Shown here: positions 13,651-27,161 of the stretch, piece after piece
Layout of the letters: every line of letters begins with the position of its first letter
Position numbering within the stretch: the stretch's first letter is position 1
Source of the DNA: Scylla paramamosain
Taxonomy: Eukaryota > Arthropoda > Malacostraca > Decapoda > Portunidae
Reading direction: 5' to 3'
Assembly: GCF_035594125.1 (NCBI RefSeq)
Contig: NC_087158.1
Span: 5,878,501 to 5,942,500 of the forward strand
DNA length: 64,000 bases
Made by a program: the position numbers and the translations under genes
The notes under the pieces: generated by a model
Databases searched by the model: none
What the model saw: only the letters and a program-made list of their open reading frames with translations
Told to the model about the DNA's origin: nothing

Positions 13651-16600
13651 ATAACATTACCAAAAACACGTAATTTGAGTGTTTTTGTTCATGTTACCTA
13701 TAAAAACACTTATAAACATGTTTGGGAAACGAAAAAAAACATTAGGAGAAATGTGTATTGTGAGTGTTTTTAAGTTTCTTAAGTACCAAAAAGCTAAAAG
13801 CCACAAATAACACTCTTATAGAGATAAATAAATAAATAAATAAATAAATAAAAAAATAGCATTTTTTTTTATCATTCATATTAATAGGTACTGAGATGCT
13901 GAAAGTCTGGCAAAATTCAGGGAAATTATGTGGAAAAAACAACATTATCAAAAAAGTTAATTTTTAGCTTATTTTCAGACTGTTATGTACGAAACCCTAA
14001 ACTGCATCCAAAGCCACCTATATGGGGAAATTACACGACTGTACCAGAAACCTCTCTTTTGAGTTTTTTTTTTCTTTTTTAGCATGTTTGGCATCAAAAG
14101 TATAAATAATATGGAAGTCACTCAATATAGGAATGCAAAACAAAATTACTGAAAACGTGTCTTTTCGTTGTTTTACGTAGAAAAACGCTAAAACGGATGC
14201 AAACCAACCAATATGAAGAAATACAATAATGTTACCAAAAAGGTATATTTTGAGTGTTTTTTGAGCCTGTTCACCACAAAAAACGCAAAAATGGATGCAA
14301 AGCACTCTATATTGGGAAACAAAAGGACATTACGAGAAACGTGTATAATGAGTGTTTTATGGTTTCACAAGAAGAACAAGGCAAAAAACGCAAAAAATAT
14401 ATGGATAACTTTTCTTAGATACCAAAATGCTGAAACTCATGAATAACACTCTTAATTGAGAAACAGAACAACCTTACTAAATGCGTGTATTTTGAGAGCT
14501 TTTCACATTCTTAGTTACCAAAACCCCAAATTGCATGTGAAACCAGATTTATGTGGGAAAAAATGACATTCCCAGAAAAGTGTCTTCTGAGTGTTTTTGA
14601 GCGTGATAGGATATAAAGCACTAAAAAGCAGGGGAATCACATTAAATTCGAATAAAACCAATTTTTACCAAGAACTTGCCTTTAAGTGTTTTTGAGCTTC
14701 TTATATACCAAAACGCTAAAACGCATGCAAAACATACTTTATGGAGAAACAGAATAACATTACCAAAAACATGTATTTTGAGTGTTTTTGATCATGTTAC
14801 CAATAAAACGCTTAAAAACATGCTAAGAACCCTATTTGTGGAAAACGAAAAGACATTACGAGAAACGTGTATTATGAGTGTTTTTAAATTCATTAAGTAC
14901 CAAAAAGCTAAAAGCCACAAATAACTCTATTAAGAAAAAATAAATAAATAAATAAAAAAATAAGAATATTTTTTTCTTTCTTGTTCTTCTTCACAGGTAC
15001 CGAGATGCCAAAATTCGGGCAAAATTCATGAAATTTTGTGAAATAAGAACATTATCAAAAAAGTTAATTATAGCTTTTTTTTTCGACTGTTATGTAGCAA
15101 ACCCTAAAGTGCATGCAAAACCACCTATATGGGGAAATCAAACGTCTTTGCCAGAAAACTGTCTTATGAGTGTTTTTCAGCATGTTAGGCACCAAAACGA
15201 TAAATAACATGGAAGTCATTCTATATGGGAATCCAAAACAAAATTACTGAAAACGTGTCTTTTCGGTGTTTTACGTAGAAAAACGGTAAACGGATGCAAA
15301 CCAACCGATATGAAAAAAGAAAAGAATAACATTACCAAAAAGGTATATTTTGAGTGTTTTTGAGCTTGTTACCTACAAAAAAGGTGAAAATGGATGCAAA
15401 GCACTTCCTATTGGGAAACAAAAGGACATTATGAGAAACGTGTATAATGAGTGTCTTATTATTTTTCGAGCAAAAGACTTGTGGTTCACAAGAACCACAA
15501 AGCAAAAAACGCAAAAACTCGTGTATATAAAGAAGTTGATTAGATACCAAAATGCTGAAACTCATGAATAACAATCTTAATTGAGAAACAGAACAACCTT
15601 ACCAAAAGCGTATATTTTCAGTGTTTTTCACATTATTAGCAAAATCCCAAAAAGCATGCGAAACTAGCTTTATGTGGGAGAAAAATAACATTACCAGAAG
15701 TGTCTTTTGAGTGTTTTTGAGCGTGTTAGGCAATAGAGCACTAAAAAGCAGGGCAATCACATTACATGGGAATAAAACTAACTTTGACCAAGAACTTGTT
15801 ATTATGTGTTTTTGAGCTCTTTACATACCAAAAAGCTTAAACGCATGCAAAACACTCCTTTATGGAGAAGCAGAAAAACATTACAAAAAATATGTGTTTT
15901 AAGTGTTTTTGATCATGTTACCTATAAAAACGCTTAAATACATGCAAAGAACCCTATCATTGGGAAACGAAAGGACATTACGAGAAACGTGTATTATGAC
16001 TGTTTTTAAGTTCCTTAAGTACCAAAACGTTAAAACCCACAAATAACACTCTTTAAAGAGAAAAAATATATATATAAATAAATAAAAAAAATAGCTTTTT
16101 TTTTAATTGATTTTCATAAGTACCGAGATGCCAAAATTCTGCCAAAATTCAGAGAATTTATGTGGAAAAAAGAACATTATCAAAAAAGTTAATTATAGCG
16201 TTTTTTTCGGATTGTTATTTACCAAACCCTAAAGTGCATGCAAAGCCACCTATATGAGGAAATTAAACGACTTCATCAGAAACCTGTATTTTCAGTGTTT
16301 TTCAGCATGTTAGGCATCAAACCGATAAATAATAAGGAAGTTAGTCAATAACAAAATGACTGAAAACGTATCATTGCAGTGTTTTACGTAGAAAAAACGC
16401 TAAAACGGAGGCAAAGCAACGAATATGAAGAAATAGAATAACATTACCAAAAAGTGTTTTTGAGCTTTTTACTTACAAAACACGCGAAAAAGGATGTAAA
16501 AGCACTCTATATTGGAAAGGAAAAGGACATTTAGAGAAACGTGTATAATGATTGTTTTATAGTTTCACACGAACCACAAGGCAAAAAACGCAAAAACTCG

Positions 16601-19600
16601 TGTATATAGAGATGTTTCTTACATACGAAAATGCTGAAAGGCAGGAATAACACTTTTAATTGAGAAACAGAACTACCTTACCAAATGTGTGTATTTTGAG
16701 TGTTTTTCACATTTTTAGTTACAACAATCCGAAAATACATGCAAAACTAGCTTTATGTGGGGAAAAAAAAAGATATTACCAGAAAAGTGTCTTTTGAGTG
16801 TATTTGAGTGTATATGCAACAAAGCACTAAAAAGCAGAACAATCACATTACATGGGAATAAAACCAACTTTTACGAAGAACTTGCCTTTAAATGTTTTTT
16901 TTTAACTCCTTACATACCAAAACGTTAAAACGCATGCAAAACACCCTTTATGGAGAAACAGAGTAACATTACCAAAAAACATGCATTTTCTGTGTTTTTG
17001 ATCATGTTATTTATAAAAACGCTTAAATACATGCAAAGAACCTTATGTTTGGGAAATGGAAGGACATTATGAGAAACGTGTATTATGAGTGTTTTTAAGT
17101 TCCTTAAGTACCAAAAAAGCTACAACCCACAAATAACACTCTTTATAGAGAAAAAAAAAATTTATTTTTTTTTTTTTTTCATCTTCATAGGTTCTAAGAT
17201 GTCAAAATTCTGTCGATATTCTTTGGGAATCGAAAACAAAATTACTGAAAACGTGTCTTTTCGGTGTTTTACGTAGAAAAAAAAAGTGTTTTTGAGCTTG
17301 TTACCTACAAAAAACGCGAAAAATAGATGCAAAGCACTTCCTATTGGGAAAGAAAAGGACATTACGAGAAACGTGTATAATGAGAGTCTTATTATTTTCG
17401 GGTAAAAGAACTTGTGGTTCACATGAACCACAAGGCAAAAAACTAAAAAACTCGTGTATATAAAGAAGTTTCTTAGATACCAAAATGCTGAAACTCATGA
17501 ATAACAATCTTAATTGAGAAACAGAACAACATTTCCAAATGCGTGTATTTTGAGTGTTTTTTTTCACATTCTTAGCAAAACCCCAATTAGCATGCGAAAC
17601 TAGCTTTATATGGGAAAAAAAAATGACATTAACAGAAGTGTGTTTTGAGTGTTTTTGATCCTGTTAGGCAATAAAGCACTAAAAAGCAGGGCAATCATAT
17701 TACATGGGAATAAAACCAACTTTTACCAAGAACTTGCCTTGAAGTGTTTTTCAGCTCCTTACATACCAAATCGCTAAAACGCATGCAAAACACTCCTTTA
17801 TGGAGAAGCAGAATAACATTACCAAAAACAAGTGTTTTTGAGTGTTTTTTTTTTATCATGTTGCCTATAAAAACGCTTAAATACATGCAAAGATCCCTAT
17901 ATTTGGGAAACGAAAGAACATTAAGAGAAATGTGTATTATGAATGTTTTTAAGTTAAGTACCAAAACGTTAAAACCTACAAATAACACTTTATAGAGAAA
18001 AAAATAAAATAAATAATAAAAAAAGCATTATTTTTTTGTTATTGATGTTCATAGGTACCAAGATGCCAAAATTCTGCCAAAATTCAGGGAAATTATGTGG
18101 AAAAAATAACATTATCGAAAAAGTTAATTTTACCTTTTTTTCGGAGTTATGTACCAAACCATAAAGTGTATGCAAAGCCACCTATTTGGGAAAATTTAAG
18201 GACTTTACAAGAAACCTGTTTTTTTCAGTGTTTTTCCGCATGTTAGGCACCAAAACGATAGATAATATGAAAGTCACTCTACATGGAAATCCAAAACAAA
18301 ATTACTAAAAACGTGACTTTTAAAAGATTTACGTAGAAAAACGCTAAAACGGATGCAAACCAACCAATATGAAAAAAATAGAATAACATTACCAGAAAAG
18401 TATATTTTGTGTGTTTTTGAGCTTGTTACATAAAAAAAAAACGTAAAAAAGGATGCAAAGCACTGTATATTAGGAAAAAAGACATAACGAGAAACGTGTA
18501 TAATGAGTATTTTATAGTTTCACCAGAATCACAAGGCAAAAAACGCAAAAACTCGTCTGTGTGGAGGTTTCTAAGATACCAAAATGCTGAAACTCATGAA
18601 TAACACTATTAATCAAGAAACAGAGCAACCTTACTAAATGCGTGTATTTTGAGTGATTTTTTACATTCTTAGTTACCAAAACCCCAAATTCCATGCGAAA
18701 CTAGCTTTATGTGGGAAAAAAAAAAATGACATTACCAGAAAAGTATCTTTGAGTGTTTTGACCGTGTTAGGCAATAAAGCACTAAAAAGCAGGGCAATCA
18801 CATTACATGGGAATAAAAACAACTTTTACGAAGAACTTGCCTTTTACTGTTTTTTGACACGCATTTACAAAGGTTGTTCTGTTTCTCAATTAAGAGTGTT
18901 ATTCATGAGTTTCAGCATTTTGGTATCTAGGAAACCTCAATATACACGAGATTTTTCGTTTTTTGCCTTGTTTTTTTTTTTTTTCAACTATAAAACATTC
19001 GTTATACATTTTTCTCGCAAAGTCTCTTTGTTTCTCAATATAGAGTGCTTTGTATCAATTTTTGCGTTTTTTTGTAGGTAACAAGCTCAAAAAAACTCAA
19101 AATATACATTTTTGGTAATGTTTTTTTCCTTCTTGATATTGGTTGTTTTGCATCAGTTTTAGCGTTTTTCTACGTAAAACACTGAGAAGACACGTTTTCA
19201 GTAATTTTCTTTTGGATTCCCACATAGAGTAAATTTTATTTATCATTTTGGTGCCTAACATGCTGAAAAACACTCAAAAGACAGATTTCTGGTAAGGTTT
19301 TTAATTTTCTCATATGCGAGGCCTTGCATGTCTTTTGAGTGTTTTTGAGCGTGTTACGCAATAAAGGAGGGGCAATCACATTACATGGGAATAAAACCAA
19401 ATTTTACCAAAAACTTGCCTTTAAGTGTTTTTGAGCTCCTTACATACCAAAACGCTAAAACGTATGCAAAATACATTTTATGGAAAAAAAAGAATAATAT
19501 TACCAAATACATGTATTTTTAGTGTTTTTGATCATGTTATCTATAAAAACGCTTAAATACATGCAAAGAACGTTATGTTTGGGAAACGAAAGGATATTAC

Positions 19601-22600
19601 GAGAAACGTGTATTATGAGTGTTTTTTAAGTTCCTTCAGTACCTAAAAGCTAAAACCCACAAATAACACTCTTTATTTAGTAAAGAAATAATAAATAAAA
19701 AAATTAAAAAATGGGAATTTTTTTTTTGTTATTCATCGTAATAGGTACCGAGATGCCAAAATTCTGCCAAAATTCAGGGAATTTATGTGGAAAAAAGAAC
19801 ATTACCAAAAAAGTTAATTATAGCTTTTTTTTCGGATTGTTATGTACTAAACCCTAAAGCACATGCAAAGCCACCTATATAGGGAAGTTAAACGACTTTA
19901 CCAGAAACCTGTCTTTCCAGTGTTTTTCAGCATGTTAGGTACCAAAACGATAAATAATATGGAAGTCAGTCAATATGTGAATCCAAAACAAAATTACTGA
20001 AAACGTGTCCTTTCAGTACTTTACGTAGAAAAACGGTAAAGCGGATGCAAACCAACCTATATGAAGAAATTGAATAACATTACCAAAAATATATATTTTG
20101 AGTGTTTTTGAACTTGTTACAAAAAAATGCAAAAATGGATGTAAAGCATTCTATATTAGGAAAGAATAGGACATTAAGAGAAACGTGTATAATGAGTGTT
20201 TTATATTTTTTAAAAGAATCACAAGGCAATAAACACAAAAACTCGTGTATATAGAGAAATTTCTTACATACCAAAATGATTAAATGCATGAATAACACTT
20301 TTAATCAATAAACAGAACTACCTTACCAAATTCTTTATTTTGAGGGTTTTTTCACATTCTTAGTTACTAAAATGCGAAATTACATGCGAAACTACCTTCA
20401 TGTGGGAAAAAAAAATGATATTACCAAAAAAGTGTCTTTTTAGTTTTTTTGTGCGTGAGATGCAACAAAGCACTAAAAAGCAGAATAATCACATTACATA
20501 GGAATAAAACCAACTTTTACGAAGAATTTGCCTTTAAGTGTTTTTTAGATCCTTACATACCAAATCGCTAAAACGCATGCAAAACACGCTTAATGGAGAA
20601 AAAGAATAACATTACCAAAAACATGTATTTTGAGTGTTTTTGATCATGTAACCTATAAAAACGCTTAAATACATGTAAAGAACCCTATGTTTGTATAACA
20701 AAAGGACATTACGAAAATCGTGTATTATGAGTGTTTTTAAGTTAAGTACCAAAAAGCTAAAACCCACAAATAACACTCTTTACAGAGAGATTTTTTTTTT
20801 TTTGTTATTCATCTTCATAGGTTCCGAAATGCAAAAATTCTGGCAAAATTCATGGAAATTTTGTAAAAAAAAAAATCATTTAAAAAAAAATCATTTTAGC
20901 TTTTTTCCGATGTTATGTACAAACCCTGAAGTGCATGCAAATCCACCTATATGGGGAAATTACACGACTTTACCAGAAACCTGTCTTTTGAGTGTTTTTC
21001 AGCAATTTCAACAATATTACAGAAAACGTGTCCTTTCAGTGATTTACGTAGAAAAACACAAAACGGATGTGTTTTTGAGTTTGTTACCTACAAAAAATGT
21101 AAAAATGGATGGAAAACACTTTATATTGGCAAAGAAAAGGACATTACGAGAAACGTGTATGAGTGTTTTATAGTTTCACAAGAACCAAAAGGTAAAAAAA
21201 ATAAAAAACTCGTGTACATAAAGAAGTTTTTTACATACCAAAAAGGTAAAACTCATGAATAACACTTTTTAATTTTGAAACAGAAATACCTTATCAAATG
21301 TGTGTACTAGAAAAGTTTCTTACATACCAAAATGCTGAAACTCATGAATAACACTTTTAATTAAGAAATAGAACAACCTTACTAATTGCCTGTGTTTTGA
21401 GTTTTTTCACATTCTTAGTTACCAAAACCCCAAATTCCATGCAAAACTAGCTTTATGTGGGAAAAAAAATGATATTAGCAGAAAAGTGTCTTTTGAGTGT
21501 TTTTGAGCGTGTTAGGCAATAAAGCACAAAAAATCAGGGCAATCACATTACATGCGAATAAAAACAACTTTTACCAAGAACTTGCCTTTAAGTGTTTTTG
21601 AGCTCATTACATACCAAAATGCTAAAACGCATGCAAAACACCTTTTATGGAGAAACAATAAAATTACCAAAAACATTTATTTTGAGTGTTTTTGATCATA
21701 TTATATATATATATAAAAACGCTTAAATACATATGTGAAGATCCTTATGTTTGCGAAACGAAAGGACATTAAGAGAAATGTGTATTATATGTGATTTTAA
21801 GTTCCTTAAATACCAAAAAGCTAAAACCCACAAATAACACTCTTTATTTAGAAAAAAAAGTAAGAAAATAAAAAAATAGGATTTTTTTTTATTCATCTTT
21901 ATAAGTACAGAGATGCCAAAATTCTGGGAAAATTAAAAGAAAATGATCAAAAAAGTTAATTTTAGCTTTTTTTTCGGACTCTTATGTACCAAACCCTAAA
22001 GTGCATCCAAAGACTCCTATGTGAGGAAATTAAACGACCTTACCATAAATCTGTTTTTTGAGTGTTTTCAGCATGTTAGACACCAAAACGATAAAAAATA
22101 AGAACTCACTCTATATGAGAATCGTAAAACAAAATTGCTGAAAACGTGTCTTTTCAGTGTTTTACGTAGAAACACGCTGAAACGGATGTAAACCAACCAA
22201 TATCAAGAAATAGAAAAATATTACCAAAAAGGTATATTTTGAGTCTTTTTCAGCTTGTTACCTACAAAAAAACTCGAAAATTCATGCAAAGCACTATATA
22301 TTAGAAAATAAAAGGACTTTGCAAGAAAAGTGTATAATGAGTTTTTTTTTATAGTTCAATAGAACCAAAAGGCAAAAAACAAAAAACTCGTGTATATGGA
22401 GAAGGTTCCTAGATATCAAAATGCTGAAACTCATAAATAACACTCTTAATTGAGAAACAGAACAACCTTACTAAATGCGTGTATTTTGAGTGCTTTTCAC
22501 ATTCTTAGTTACCAAAACCCCAAATTGCATGCGAAACCACCTTTATGTGAGAAAAATATGTCATTACCAGAAAAGTGTCTTTTAAGTGTTTTTGAGCGTG

Positions 22601-25600
22601 ATAGGCAATAAAGCACTAAAAAGCAGAGCAATCATATTACATTGCAGTAAGACCAATTTATAGCAAAAACTTGCCTTTAAGTATTTTTGAGCTCCTAATA
22701 TACCAAACCGCTAAAACGCATGCAAAACAAACTTTATGGAGAAACAGAATAACATTACCGAAAACATGTATTTTGAGTGTTTTTGATCATGTTATCTATA
22801 AAAACGCTTAAATACATGCAAAGAACATTATGTTTGGGAAAGAAAAGGACATTATGAAAAACGTGTATTATGAGTGTTTTTTTTAAGTTCCTTAAGTACC
22901 AAAAAGCTAAAACTCACAAATAACACTATTTAGAAAAAATAAATAAATAAAAAAATGAAAAAAATAGGATTTTTTTTTTTTTTTTGTTATTTATCTTCAT
23001 AGGTACAGAGATGCCAAAATTCAGGGAAAATTCAGGGCAATCATATGATAAAAGAATATTATCAAAAAAGTTAATTTCAGCTTTTTTTTCGGACTGTTAT
23101 GTAACAAACCCTAAAGTGCATGTAAAGCTTCTTATATGAAGAAATTAAACGACCTTACCTTAAATCTGTTTTTTGAGAGTTTTTTAGCATGTTAGGCACC
23201 AAAACGATAAATAATAAGTAACTCACTCTATATGGGAATCCAAAACAAAGTTACTGAAAACGTATCTTCTCAGTGTTTTACGTAGAAAAACGCTAAAACG
23301 GAAGGTAAAGCAACCAATATCAAGAAATAGAAAAACAATACTAAAAAGGTATATTTCAAGTGTTTTGAGCTTCTTACCTACAAAAAACGCGAAAATTGAT
23401 GGAAAGCACTCTATATTGGGAAACCAAAGGACATTGCAAGAAAAGTGTATAATGAGTGTTTTATAGTTCAAAAGAACCACAAGGCAAAAAACGCAAAATC
23501 TCGTGTATATGGAGAGGCTTCCTAAAACTCATATATAACACTCCTAATTGAGAAACAGAACAACCTTAATAAATGCGTGTATTTTGAGTGCTTTTCACAT
23601 TCTTAGTTACCAAAAACCATAAATTGCATGCGAAAATAGATTTGTGGGAAAAAAAAAAGACTTTACCAGTAAAGTGTCTTTTGAGTGTTTTTGAGCGTGA
23701 TAGGCAATAAAGCACTAAAAAGGAGGGCAATCACATTACATTGGAGGAAAACGAATTTTTACCAAGAACTTGCCTTTAAGTGTTTTTGAGCTCCTTATAT
23801 ACCAAAACACTAAAACGCATATAAAACACTCTTTTTGGTGAAACAGAATAACATTTCCAAAAACATGTATTTTTAGTGTTTTTGATCATGTTACCAATAA
23901 AAAAGCTTAAATACATGCAAAGAACACTATTTTTGGGAAAGAAAAGAAGATTACGAGAAACGTATATTATGAGTGTTTTTAATTTCATTTATTATCAAAA
24001 AGCTAAAAGCCACAAATAACACTCTTTATTGAGAAACAATAAATAAATAAAAAAAAAAAATACGATATTTTTTTTTCTTTCTTAATCATCTTCACAGGTA
24101 CTGAGATGCCAAAATTCGGGCAAAGTTCAGGAAATTATATGAAGGAAGAACATTATCAAAAAAGTTAAATTTAACTTTTTTTTCGGAATGTTATGTACCA
24201 AACCCCTAAAGTGCATGCAAAGCCACCTATATGGGGAAATTATACGTCTTTGTCTTATGAGTGTTTTTCAGCATTTTAGGAACCAACACGATAAAACCCA
24301 AGGAAGTCAACCTATATGGGAATCCAAAACAAAATTACTGAAAACGTGTTATACGTAGAAAACGCTAAAACGGATGCAAACCAACTAAAATGAAGAAATA
24401 GAATAAGATTACCAAAAAGGTATATTTTGAGAGTTTTTGAAATTGTTACCTACAAAAAACGCGAAAATGGATGGAAAGCACTCTAGATTGGGAAGCAAAT
24501 GGACATTACGAGAAACGACTATAATGAGTGTTTTATAGTTTCACAAGAACCACAAGGCAAAAAACGCAAAAAACTCGTGTATATAAAGAAGTTTCTTACA
24601 TTCCAAAATGCTGAAACTCAAGAATAAGACTTTTAATTGAGAAACAAAACTATCTTACCAAATGTGAGTATTTTGTGTTTTTCACATTCTTAGTTACGAA
24701 AAACCGAAATTACAAGCGAAACTAGTTTTATGTGGGAAAAAAATGACATTACCAGAAAAGTGTCTTTTGAGTGTTTTAGAGCATGATATGCAACAAAGCA
24801 CTAAAAAGCAGAACAATCACATTGCATGGGAATGAAACCAACATTTACCAAAAACATACCTTTAAGTGTTTTTAACTCCTTACATAAGAAAACGCTAAAA
24901 CGCATGCAAAACAATCTTTATGGAGAAATAAAATATCATTACTAAAAACATGAAATTTAAGTGTTTTTGATGATGTTACCTATAAAAACGTTTAAATACA
25001 TGCAAAGAACCCTATGTTTGTGAAACGAAAGGATATTATGAAAATTATGTATTATGAGAGTTTTTAGGTTCCTTAAGTACCAAAAAGCTAAAACACACAA
25101 ATAACACTCTTTATAGAGAAAAAAAAAAAATAAATAAAAATAAATGAAGTTTTTTTTTTTTTTCTTATTCATCTTCATAGGTACCGAGATGCATAAATTC
25201 CGGCAAAATTCAGGGAAATTAGGTGAAGAAAAAAAATTTACAAAAAAAAATTTTAGCTTTTTTCCGGAGTTATGTACCAAACCCTGAAGTGCATCCAAAG
25301 CCACTTATATGGGAAAATTACACGACTTTACCAGAAACCTGTACCAGAAACAATTTCAACAATATTACTGAAAACGAGTCTTTTCAGAGATTTACGAAGA
25401 AAAACGCTAAAACTGATACAAACCAACCAATATGAAGAAATAGAATAACATTACCAAAAAGATATATTTTTAGTGTTTTTAAGCTTGTTTCCTACAAAAA
25501 ATGCAAAAATGGATGGAAAGCACTCTATATTAGGAAACAAAAGAACATTACGAGAAATGAGAAATAATGAGTGTTTTATAGTTTCACAAGAACCACAAGG

Positions 25601-27161
25601 CAATAAACGCAAAAACTTACATACCAAAATGATGAAATGCATGAATAACACTTTTAATCGAGAAACAGAACTACCCTAACAAATTGTGTATTTTGCGTGT
25701 TTTTCACATTCTTAGTTACGAAATTGCCAAATTACATGCGAAACTAGCTTTATTTGGGGAAAAAATGACATTATCAGAAAATTTCTTTTGAGTGTTTTAG
25801 AGCGTGATATGCAACAAAGCACTAAAAAGCAGAACAATCACATTAATTGGGAATAAAAGCAACTTTTACGAAGAATTTGCCTTTAAGTGTTTTTTAACTC
25901 CTTACATACCAAAACGCTAAAACGCATGTAAAACACGCTTTATGGAGAAACAGAAACGCTTAAATACATGTAAAGAACCCTATGTTTGTATAAGAAAAGG
26001 ACATTACAAAAATCGTCTATTATGAGTGTTTTTAAGTTCCTTAAGTACCAAAAAGCTAAAACTCACAAATAACACTTTATAGAGAAAATAAAATGTTATT
26101 CATTTTCATAGGTACCGAGAGAGCAAAATTCTGGAAAAATTCAGGGAAATTTTGTAAAAAAAAAAAATCATTATAAAAAAATAATTTTAGCTTTTTTTCC
26201 GGAGTTATGTACCAAACCCTGAAGTGCATGCAAACCCACCTATATGGAGAAATTACTCGACATTACCAGAAACCTATCTTTTGAGTGTTTTTTCAGCAAT
26301 TTCAACAATATTACTGAAAACGTGTCTTTTAATTGATTTACAAAGAAAAACGCTAAAACGGATGCAAACCAACCAATATGAAGAAATAGATACATTACAA
26401 AAAAGATATATTTTGATGTGTTTTTGAGCTTGTTACCTACAAAAAAATGCGAAAATAGATGAAACGTACTCTATATTAGGAAAGAAAGGGACATTACGAG
26501 AAACGTATATAATGAATGTTTTATAGTTTAACAAGAACCACAAGGCAAAAGACTCAAAAACTCGTGTACAGAAAGAAGTTTCTTGCATACCAAAATGCTG
26601 AAACTCTGAATAACACTTTTAATTGAGAAACAGAATTACCTTACAAAATGTGTGTATTTTGAGTGTTTTTCACATTCTTAGTTACGAAAATCCCAAATTA
26701 CATGCGAAACTCGCATGTAATTTCCCACTTTATGTGGGAAATAAATGACATTACAAAAAAAAGTGTCTTTTGAGTGTTTTTGAGCGTTATATGCAACAAA
26801 GCACTAAAAAGCTGAACAATCACATTACATTGGAATAAAACTAAATTTTACGGAGAATAAAAAAAAGAACAAGCTTACCAAATGAGTGAATTTTGGGTGT
26901 TTTCACAATCTTAGTTACCAAAACCTCAAATTGCATGCGAAATATTGTGGGATAAAAATGTGGGAAAAAATTACATTAACATAAAAAAGTTTTTTCGAGT
27001 GTTTTTGAGCGTGTTAGGAAATAAAGCACTAAAAAGCAGGGCAATCACATTACATATGGATAAAACCAATTTTTACCAAGAATATCCCTTTAAGATTTTT
27101 TTAACTCCTTACATACAAAAACGCTAAAACGCATGCAAAACACCCTTTATGGAGAAACAGA
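13651..27161 (+). repeat. Satellite super-unit (HOR) copy 2, ~13.5 kb
   Basis: This copy follows copy 1 head to tail and is nearly identical to it base for base, down to shared small indels. The largest difference seen is the TA microsatellite, 14 bp at 21702-21715 against 104 bp at 8057-8160 in copy 1, which accounts for most of the 139-bp difference in unit length. Such similarity implies recent amplification or ongoing homogenisation. It contains no gene that I can support. Confidence 0.93.
18857..19330 (-). repeat. Inverted satellite block inside HOR copy 2
   Basis: Same block and breakpoints as in copy 1, also 474 bp. The conserved breakpoints show that one ancestral inversion was carried along when the super-unit was amplified. 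Confidence 0.85.
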